Source of the DNA: Blastocatellia bacterium
GTDB taxonomy: Bacteria > Acidobacteriota > Blastocatellia > Pyrinomonadales > Pyrinomonadaceae
DNA: 13,439 nt
Reading direction: 5' to 3'
NCBI GenBank assembly: GCA_003175865.1
Contig: PSRF01000427.1
Location: 1 to 13,439, forward strand
Shown: positions 1-6,249 of the stretch, one piece after another
How positions within the stretch are numbered: position 1 is the stretch's first letter
Layout of the letters: each line of letters starts with the position of its first letter
Position numbers and translations under genes: made by a program
The notes under the pieces: generated by a model
What the model was told of the DNA's origin: nothing
Seen by the model: the letters and a program-made list of their open reading frames with translations, nothing else
Databases searched by the model: none

Positions 1-2960
1 ATAACCAGTGTTAGTGGTGGCTTCTTCCTTCCGGCACGCGCATCAGCGCTGTTTACGCCATGCGCGACGAGCAGTGGAGAAATGCCTTTTGAGATATCGA
101 AAGTGACATTGTCATTTCGGTTTGGATCCAATATCCGGATAGTGAGCTTAGCCTTCTGCCCGGGAGCCAAGGTGAGAGTCGCATTAGTCTTTGACGGATC
201 GTTAATCGCTGTCGACGTCAAATCGGATGGGCTCGTGAAGACCGGATTAGTGACATTTGCGATGACCAAAGTTTGTCGTTGGAATCCGAGTGTACAGTCG
301 CGAGATACCAGTGACATGTTGTCGGTCGATAAGATGAGTTGGGCCTTCATGCCAGCCGGAATGGTTAGATTCTGTAGCAACTTAACTGAGTATGACGTCG
401 AAGTGTTGCCCTCATTCTCAACCGTCCAACTAGCATCTGATATCGACGCGTTAGCTAAATCCTGATTGGCTATGTCCTGATTAGCAATATCCTGGTTCGC
501 GATGTCAACGTTCGCGATATCCTGGTTCGCGATGTCCTGATTTGCGATATCCGGATTCGCGATATCCTGATTCGCTAAATCTTGATTGGCTAAATCTTGA
601 TTCGCAAGATCCTGATTCGCTAGGTCCTGGGTGATGACGACAGGCAAAGTCGTGATGTCTGGATTGTAGACCTCAGTCGTATTTAAGTCGTTGCCACCGA
701 TGTTTGTATCGGTCAAAGCCGGGCTGGTGCGGTCAGGATTCAAAACGACAGAGCCAGTCAGACCATTCGATACAACGGTTCCGCCGGGTGCTGAAATCTC
801 GACTGCGTTAACAACTATCATTGCGCGACTGTCGGTCGACGTAGCAAAGACTGGCCGAGATATGGTCGAACGCGCTCCGATTGTTACGTCGAGAGTCGTT
901 GTTTGTACAAACTGCTCAAAAGACGCCTGTCCACCAACTGGTTGTGCCGACGCGATCGTTAATCGAAAACTCTTTGTAAAGTCAGTCGAGTTCTGCAAGA
1001 AGATTGAGAACGCGCGCTGGATCAGGGTCGGGTTTCCGTTGATTACGACAGTGCCGAGCGGTTTAGTGTTGCTCGCTGCGCCTACGTACAGACCATCAGT
1101 AAGACGAGACGTATAAATATTCTGATTGCGACTCCCCGCATAAGTGCTGATACAGGGCGCCACATTTTGCGTCGGGTCGAAGAGACTTGGACCACTGTTG
1201 ATGCCAGTGGGTGTGTACTTCGTCCAGTCTGGCGGACTCCCAACTGGTGGACGTACGTCACGATTATCAGTCCACGTCGCATGAAAGACGGCGGGACTGG
1301 ATGGATCTGTATTGAATGCCCAGCCGTTCGCTGTGGGAGTAAAAGTAGTTGCGTTTACGTCGATGTAGTCGCCAATGAAAGGTTTGGTTCCCAGACCGAA
1401 CATTGGCAGATTTGGTGGATTCACCTGCAGCTGTTCAACCACATTAGAACCAGGTCTACTGCCATAAATGTATTGTGAGACGCGCTGTGAAGGCGTGAAT
1501 GTCACGGGACCAATCGGAGCACTGGTGTCCGCGCGAGAAGCACGAACGTCGATCGTATGACGACGCAGTAGTGCCGAAAATCCCGCTGGTGCTTGGTCCA
1601 TGATGAAGTCAATGAAGACTTTTGCAGGGGTTCCAGGTGGTGGTGCGAGGTCGCCACGTGGATCACGAGTCTCCTGGTAAGATCCATCGCCCAACGGGGT
1701 GTAAATTCCGACTGTATGATCTTCTCGAAGATCGTAGAAGATGATCATCAGTTTTCCAGCTGCCGCAGTCATGGCTGGCATGATCTGGTGCCCACGACTC
1801 GGCGAGGGATCGACGGCGGTGGGTGTTGTCCAGGCCGTGCCATTAGTAGACATCGTTCCCATAATGCGCGCATCGCCGCTTGGTCCGACGCCACGCTGGG
1901 ACCATGCCACGTAGACCCGACCCTGTCCGTCTACTGCCATTGTTGGGTAAGCGTTTGTGCGGAAAGAAACAGTGGTGCTTCCTTGATCGAAAGGTTGAAT
2001 TGTCGCGATGACCGCTCCTTTTGTGAACGATCTTCCGCCATCCGTTGATTTGGCTATGTTGATTGAGTCTGGGTCATTAACGGCAGCAAACTGGCGCCAT
2101 GCGACATACACCGTGCCGTCTACGGGACTGATTGCAACGACTGTCCCCTGGTTGAGTTTGAAACTCTCACTGATTTTTGTAAGCGTCCATGTTGCGCCGC
2201 AATCTGACGACCGAGCCAACATGATTGCTGTATGCGGATTGTTGCTGGGATCTGTACCGAGGAAAATGCTGTAACTCAGGTACACATTTCCCGCAGGAAA
2301 TGACTGTGAACCGATCTGGCACATGCCTGCTCCCGGACGAGGTATATCGGCGCCGAGCCAGGGCTTGTCAATAATCTGCCCGGAAGTGCCCCCACTGATA
2401 ACGTTTGTGCCGAGGTACTGAATGGTGTCTGAGCTTTCACTGTTGTTGTTATCGATGAAGCGCGAGACGAAGATTTGTCCTGGACCGGTGCCAGTTCGAT
2501 TGAAGACGATACCGCTGTAATAGAAGAGACCATTCGTTCCTGCGCGCACAGTCGGATCTGCGCCAGCTTGAAAACCCTTATTTGGTGAGGCTAAGCCCTC
2601 GGGAGAAGTGTCCTGTGGATAACCCGGCAACAGGGTACTGCGCCAGGTCAAACCACCGTCCATCGATTTAAACACACCGTGCCACGCGTCGCCTGTCTCT
2701 GCTCCATTCGGCAGACCTGGAAGATCTACCGTGCGATAGTCATTTGCTCCTGCAAGCAAGTGGAGCGGATTACGTGATGAGACAGCGATTGAAGGTTCGT
2801 TCTGACGCTGTAAGAACGGATCTCCACCGGGCCAACCCGTGCCAGACACCATGTTTATGTTGCGACCAGGTATCTGGGAATATCCGACCGTTGCGAGGGA
2901 CGTGATGAATAGCGTTATTACTACAAGCGTACGTAGAGCGTGTCGGGGGTTGTGTCGCAT
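1..2960 (-). CDS. Secreted sialidase/BNR-like beta-propeller protein with pentapeptide-type repeat (C-terminus cut by window edge)
   Basis: The minus frame is open from the ATG at 2958-2960 to the left edge: 986 codons with no stop, so the true end lies outside the window. Residues 1-29 form a Sec signal peptide (basic start, hydrophobic run TLVVITLFITSLATV, cleavage near YSQ). Residues about 47-620 resemble a sialidase-type beta-propeller, with Asp-box-like motifs SMDGGLTW (99-106), SSDCGATW (251-258), STDGGRSF (305-312) and a weaker STNGTAW (371-377). Residues about 636-760 look like an Ig-like beta module. Residues 778-837 are twelve copies of Q-D-L/I-A-N. Residues 838-970 form a second Ig-like module (W-T-V-E-N-E-G-N-T-S). 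A ribosome site AGGAG lies 7 bases before the ATG and fixes the start. I see no complete sialidase catalytic set, so true glycosidase activity is not claimed; a surface binding or scaffold role is equally possible. The gene follows the GH3 gene on the same strand after 318 bp. Confidence 0.85.
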   Translation of the reverse strand, partial: MRHNPRHALRTLVVITLFITSLATVGYSQIPGRNINMVSGTGWPGGDPFLQRQNEPSIAVSSRNPLHLLAGANDYRTVDLPGLPNGAETGDAWHGVFKSMDGGLTWRSTLLPGYPQDTSPEGLASPNKGFQAGADPTVRAGTNGLFYYSGIVFNRTGTGPGQIFVSRFIDNNNSESSDTIQYLGTNVISGGTSGQIIDKPWLGADIPRPGAGMCQIGSQSFPAGNVYLSYSIFLGTDPSNNPHTAIMLARSSDCGATWTLTKISESFKLNQGTVVAISPVDGTVYVAWRQFAAVNDPDSINIAKSTDGGRSFTKGAVIATIQPFDQGSTTVSFRTNAYPTMAVDGQGRVYVAWSQRGVGPSGDARIMGTMSTNGTAWTTPTAVDPSPSRGHQIMPAMTAAAGKLMIIFYDLREDHTVGIYTPLGDGSYQETRDPRGDLAPPPGTPAKVFIDFIMDQAPAGFSALLRRHTIDVRASRADTSAPIGPVTFTPSQRVSQYIYGSRPGSNVVEQLQVNPPNLPMFGLGTKPFIGDYIDVNATTFTPTANGWAFNTDPSSPAVFHATWTDNRDVRPPVGSPPDWTKYTPTGINSGPSLFDPTQNVAPCISTYAGSRNQNIYTSRLTDGLYVGAASNTKPLGTVVINGNPTLIQRAFSIFLQNSTDFTKSFRLTIASAQPVGGQASFEQFVQTTTLDVTIGARSTISRPVFATSTDSRAMIVVNAVEISAPGGTVVSNGLTGSVVLNPDRTSPALTDTNIGGNDLNTTEVYNPDITTLPVVITQDLANQDLANQDLANQDLANQDIANPDIANQDIANQDIANVDIANQDIANQDIANQDLANASISDASWTVENEGNTSTSYSVKLLQNLTIPAGMKAQLILSTDNMSLVSRDCTLGFQRQTLVIANVTNPVFTSPSDLTSTAINDPSKTNATLTLAPGQKAKLTIRILDPNRNDNVTFDISKGISPLLVAHGVNSADARAGRKKPPLTLV
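450..629 (-). repeat. Twelve in-frame 15-bp repeats encoding Q-D-L/I-A-N
   Basis: This stretch is exactly 180 bp, or 12 units of 15 bp, coding for residues 778-837 of the sialidase-like protein. The units read QDLAN four times, then QDIAN, PDIAN, QDIAN twice, VDIAN, QDIAN twice, and a final QDLAN. Asp, Ala and Asn are invariant. Only the first residue (Q, P or V) and Leu/Ile vary. Synonymous codons differ widely between units (Leu as CTA, CTT, TTA; Ala as GCG, GCC, GCA, GCT), so this is not a fresh DNA duplication; the protein pattern appears to be kept by selection. The D-L/I core recalls pentapeptide-repeat proteins, but the usual small residue two places before Leu is replaced by Gln. Confidence 0.92.
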
Positions 2961-2967
2961 AGATAGT

Positions 2968-2972
2968 CTCCT
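2968..2972 (-). promoter_or_regulatory. Ribosome binding site of the sialidase-like gene
   Basis: On the minus strand the bases read AGGAG, ending 7 bases before the ATG at 2960. It decides the start because the next residues form a clean signal peptide. Confidence 0.65.
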
Positions 2973-3032
2973 GGGAGTGTTGATTCTATCGGATCTTCAA
3001 AGTTGTAGACGGGAGTTGGAGTGATCGATCAT

Positions 3033-3045
3033 GTTCGTTACGAAC
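3033..3045. promoter_or_regulatory. Candidate operator palindrome upstream of the sialidase-like gene
   Basis: GTTCG-TTA-CGAAC is a perfect 5-bp-arm inverted repeat with a 3-base centre, lying about 73 bp before the ATG of the sialidase-like gene. The position suits a regulator site, but a palindrome of this size occurs by chance several times in a window this long, so it is only a candidate. Confidence 0.2.
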
Positions 3046-3278
3046 GTTAACTAAGCAGGAGCTGGGCAAAATTTTCTGCAGAAGATACGGTGAAGGACTT
3101 TCAATTGCAAGGAGTATTTGCAGGGAAACGCAAGTTGCATGTCGTGAGTATACTTCAACGATGTAAACTCACAGTCTACAACTGAACGTCAACTGAATGT
3201 CATCGAAATGCTAGTAAGATCTCACGGTGGTAGAAATGCGGACTCGGGTTTCGGATTCAATAGTCGTAGCCTCAATCG

Positions 3279-5948
3279 TCATCGCTTTAATTCGGTGGCT
3301 GCGCCTGTCACGGAGAAACGACCCTCGACGAAGCCGGTCGTTACTGCGTCTGCCGTTCCAGTGAAGCCAGGTTGTTTTCCTCCGATGGTCACTTTGAATT
3401 CACCTGGTTCAACTACCGATCGACCCTCGTTTGTAATGACCGCGAGTTGATGTGGATTCAGCGTGAAGCTCACAACTCGTCGCTCTCCCGGTTTTAAATG
3501 AACGCGCTCGACTCCCGCAAGCGACCGAATTGGCACACGCACTGACGCTTCAACATCAGTTACATAAAGTTGGACCACTTCGTCACCTTCACGTTGACCG
3601 GCGTTCTCTACGGTTGCACTCACTGTGACTGTAGCGGTTGGTGCCACACGTGCGGATGAGACTTTGAAATCCGAATACTTGAACCGCGTGTAGCTCAATC
3701 CATGACCAAATGGATAAAGCGGTTGACCTTTGAAGAATCGATAAGTCCGGCCATCCATCGCATACGTCTCGAATGGTGGCAGTTGGTCCACTGATTTGTA
3801 GAACGTTACCGGCAGTCGGCCAGCCGGGTTGTAGTTACCGAAGAGTACGTCAGCGATTGCTGCGCCACCTTCTTCACCTGGATACCACGCTTGCACAATT
3901 GCACCCACATTGGCGTCCGCCCAGTTCACTGCGACAGCACTTCCTGAGAGCAACACGAGCACGATGGGCTTTCCGGTAGCGGCGACGGCTTCGAGGAGTC
4001 CTTGTTGGCGAGCTGGAAGTTTGATGTCTGTCCGATCCCCGCCGAGGAAACCTTGCTCCCGTACATTCATTTCTTCACCTTCGAGTTGGGAGGAAAGACC
4101 GAGAACAAGAACAACGGTGTCAGCCTGCTTTGCAATACTTACTGCTTCAGCATAAGGCGAGCCAGAATTCACGACGGGAGGTTGCCACACGAGTCTCGCA
4201 ACCGCGCCGATCCTACTCTCGTAATATTCCATCTTGACGTCATAGGTCTTGCCTGCTTCGAGCGTGACCTCACCTGTGATAGTTGTTGGAGCGTGTTCGG
4301 TCCAATCTTCAGCGATCAATTTGTTATCGAGATAAACTCGGGCTCCGTCGTCTGCGATTGCTCCGAAGCGATACTTGCCGGAGATTGCCGGCGTGAGCTT
4401 GCCGGTCCAACGCACAGAAAAGTTGTCCGCCGGCAAACCAGGTGCAGGATTCGACATTCCCCAATCAAAGTTCACGTCCGGATCGATTCGTTTCAACGCG
4501 GGTTCTCCCTCGAGGTTCCTGTTAGAAAAGTACTCAGCGGCAAGACCACCATGCAGTGCTGAAGCTGGAACCGGAACGGCCGAAACTTCAGTCAATGTCG
4601 TACCTAAAGCGTGAAGCACTTTAGTGTTTGGCGAGACGCGAAGGCGAATGCCAGCCAGCGGGGTGGTCGCTCGTGATGGTTGACCGTTGTAGTTTCCGAG
4701 TAAGACGTTGACTTCGTCAGCATTTGGACCAATCACAGCAATCGACTTGAGATCTCTGCGCAGAGGCAAAGTGTTGTTCTCGTTTTTCAGTAGCACAATC
4801 GATTCGCGTGCGGCTTCCAATGCGAGTTGGCGATGTTCGGCTGAATCGTTGGCGGAGAAGGGAATCTTCGTGTACGGCACAATCTCGGGAGGATCAAACA
4901 TGCCTAGCCTGAAGCGAGCCTCGAAAAGTCGTTTCACGGCTTGGTCGATTTCCGATTCGGCAATTAATCCCTGCTTAACGGCATTGACGAGTGCTTTGTA
5001 AGTGTCGCCGCATTCGAGATCAGTGCCTCTTTTCACTGCCAATGCCGATGCCTCTTCTGCAGTCTTAACAAAGTGATGACGCTGGTAGATGTCATCGATC
5101 GCGCCGCAGTCGGAGACAACATAACCATCAAAGCCCCACTCACCGCGGAGGATGTCACCGAGCAAATGTGTGTTTGCACAACAAGGCTCACCATTCGTCC
5201 GGTTATATGCACACATCACTGATGCCGCGCGCGCTTCGGTGATTGTGGCGCGGAAGGCAGGCAAATATGTCTCGCGCAGGTCGCGTTCGACTGCGGCAGC
5301 GTCGAACCGATGTCGCAGAGGTTCTGGACCAGAGTGAACGGCGTAATGTTTCGGTGTTGAGACGACTTTCAAATACTTGGGATCGTCGCCCTGTAATCCT
5401 TTAACAAATGCGACTCCGAGGCGCGAGGTTAGATACGGATCTTCTCCGTAGGTTTCCTGACCACGGCCCCAACGCGGATCACGAAAGATGTTGATGTTTG
5501 GAGACCAAAACGTCAGACCGTAGAAGCGGTTGTGATTTCCCTGGCGTTGTGCCTCGTGATACTTCGCACGTGCCTCTTCAGAGATGACAGTCGCGACTCG
5601 ATTAATGAGCGGTGGATCAAAAGTGGCGCCTAGACCAATCGCTTGCGGAAACACCGTTGCCACGCCTGATATAGCAACACCGTGGAGCGCTTCATTCCAC
5701 CAGTCATAGTCAGGAATTTGGAGCCGCGGGATGGCAGGAGCGACGTTCATCATCTGCGACACTTTTTCTTCGAGTGTCATTCGCGAGATGAGATCGTCAA
5801 CACGTTTGTCGATTGGAAGAGCGGGATTGAGGTAAGGCGCTTTAAGATCAGGCTGCGGAGCTTGAGTCGAGGCTGAGGTCCCATTGATTAGCAAGCACAG
5901 GCCGATCGTAACGATCAAACCGCTTCCGCGAAGTAAGTTAGAGAACAT
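3279..5948 (-). CDS. Secreted glycoside hydrolase family 3 beta-glycosidase with inserted PA14 domain
   Basis: This 889-residue protein starts with a signal peptide (hydrophobic run about 10-24, cleavage near A-S-A/T-S-T). The GH3 N-terminal barrel spans about 40-350: R-D-P-R-W-G-R-G (156-163), K-H-Y (200-202) and V-V-S-D-C-G-A (277-283) with D280 as the expected nucleophile. The second domain starts about 380 (ESIVLLKNE) and is split by a PA14 domain at about 467-592 (GLAAEYFSNRNLEG to ARLVWQPP). It resumes with LGLSSQLEGEEM (616-627), where the acid/base glutamate is expected, then GGDRTDIKLP and YPFGHGLSYT (745-754). A fibronectin III-like C-terminal domain spans about 765-857. The WWNEALHG motif and overall pattern resemble the beta-xylosidase/beta-glucosidase branch; exact substrate cannot be read. 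AAGGTGA lies 6 bases before the ATG. It probably trims oligosaccharides in the periplasm or outside. It is divergent from the lipid enzyme and on the same strand as the sialidase-like gene. Confidence 0.95.
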   Translation of the reverse strand: MFSNLLRGSGLIVTIGLCLLINGTSASTQAPQPDLKAPYLNPALPIDKRVDDLISRMTLEEKVSQMMNVAPAIPRLQIPDYDWWNEALHGVAISGVATVFPQAIGLGATFDPPLINRVATVISEEARAKYHEAQRQGNHNRFYGLTFWSPNINIFRDPRWGRGQETYGEDPYLTSRLGVAFVKGLQGDDPKYLKVVSTPKHYAVHSGPEPLRHRFDAAAVERDLRETYLPAFRATITEARAASVMCAYNRTNGEPCCANTHLLGDILRGEWGFDGYVVSDCGAIDDIYQRHHFVKTAEEASALAVKRGTDLECGDTYKALVNAVKQGLIAESEIDQAVKRLFEARFRLGMFDPPEIVPYTKIPFSANDSAEHRQLALEAARESIVLLKNENNTLPLRRDLKSIAVIGPNADEVNVLLGNYNGQPSRATTPLAGIRLRVSPNTKVLHALGTTLTEVSAVPVPASALHGGLAAEYFSNRNLEGEPALKRIDPDVNFDWGMSNPAPGLPADNFSVRWTGKLTPAISGKYRFGAIADDGARVYLDNKLIAEDWTEHAPTTITGEVTLEAGKTYDVKMEYYESRIGAVARLVWQPPVVNSGSPYAEAVSIAKQADTVVLVLGLSSQLEGEEMNVREQGFLGGDRTDIKLPARQQGLLEAVAATGKPIVLVLLSGSAVAVNWADANVGAIVQAWYPGEEGGAAIADVLFGNYNPAGRLPVTFYKSVDQLPPFETYAMDGRTYRFFKGQPLYPFGHGLSYTRFKYSDFKVSSARVAPTATVTVSATVENAGQREGDEVVQLYVTDVEASVRVPIRSLAGVERVHLKPGERRVVSFTLNPHQLAVITNEGRSVVEPGEFKVTIGGKQPGFTGTADAVTTGFVEGRFSVTGAATELKR

Positions 5949-5954
5949 CTCTGG

Positions 5955-5961
5955 TCACCTT
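5955..5961 (-). promoter_or_regulatory. Ribosome binding site of the GH3 gene
   Basis: On the minus strand AAGGTGA ends 6 bases before the ATG at 5946-5948, matching the anti-Shine-Dalgarno end of 16S rRNA and supporting the chosen start. Confidence 0.55.
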
Positions 5962-6031
5962 CGATTGTGATTTTGTTTGTGAGGTTATTTACCACAGAAA
6001 GACAGAGAGATGGAGTAAAAACAATAAACAA

Positions 6032-6122
6032 GTCAGAACAGGAGGCGAACAAGTTAGTGAATGTCAAAACAGGAGCTCCTAACTACTAAGTGTTTGAGCA
6101 GTCGCTCCGCTCCTGTTCTGAT
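6032..6122. repeat. Imperfect palindromic intergenic element centred on AGGAGCTCCT
   Basis: The ends are a perfect 12-bp inverted repeat: TCAGAACAGGAG at 6033-6044 and CTCCTGTTCTGA at 6110-6121. A third, direct copy GTCAAAACAGGAG at 6063-6075 matches GTCAGAACAGGAG (6032-6044) at 12 of 13 bases, 31 bp downstream. The centre of the outer arms (about 6077) nearly coincides with the perfect palindrome AGGAGCTCCT at 6071-6080. AGTTAG (6052-6057) and CTAACT (6079-6084) can also pair. It could be a cruciform, a REP/MITE-like repeat or a multi-site operator. It is not coding. Confidence 0.55.
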
Positions 6123-6249
6123 CATGAACTATGAACAGACTTAAAGTGACACAATTATCCGAGCAGAGGCCCTCGAGAATACACAAGAATGCCTTCGCGT
6201 GACTTTCAGACCTGACGCGTCCAGAATATTTGTGCGGTAATCGCTTTAG

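Larger units (their letters stand above)
2961..3278. other. Intergenic region between GH3 and sialidase-like genes, with small palindromes
   Basis: These 318 bp hold no convincing gene. They contain several short symmetrical motifs: GTTCG-TTA-CGAAC at 3033-3045, directly followed by GTTAAC; TTCTGCAGAA at 3074-3083; AGTATACT at 3147-3154; and a tandem 11-mer (AACTGAACGTC then AACTGAATGTC) at 3180-3201. The promoter of the sialidase-like gene should lie here, but I could not place convincing -35/-10 boxes. No strong hairpin plus T-run terminator for the GH3 gene is visible. Confidence 0.5.
5949..6249. other. Divergent intergenic region between GH3 and lipid enzyme genes
   Basis: These 301 bp must hold the promoters of both divergent genes. 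No unambiguous -35/-10 pair was found. The region contains a purine-rich stretch of ACAGAGA-like words at 5991-6013 (ACCACAGAAAGACAGAGAGA) and a 90-bp imperfect palindrome (6032-6122) described separately. From 6123 to 6249 I see nothing else that can be supported. Confidence 0.5.

Noticed and set aside
450..629. CRISPR-like array from the regular 15-bp units
   Set aside because: Units are contiguous without spacers, vary at codon third positions and are in frame within a protein.
82..1478. Several plus-strand reading frames of 100-141 codons at the left end
   Set aside because: They are antisense to the continuous 986-codon minus-strand gene, which has a signal peptide, Asp boxes and an in-frame repeat.
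4002..4562. A 186-codon plus-strand frame inside the GH3 gene
   Set aside because: It is antisense to the PA14 and second catalytic domain of a well-supported GH3 protein and has no recognisable features.
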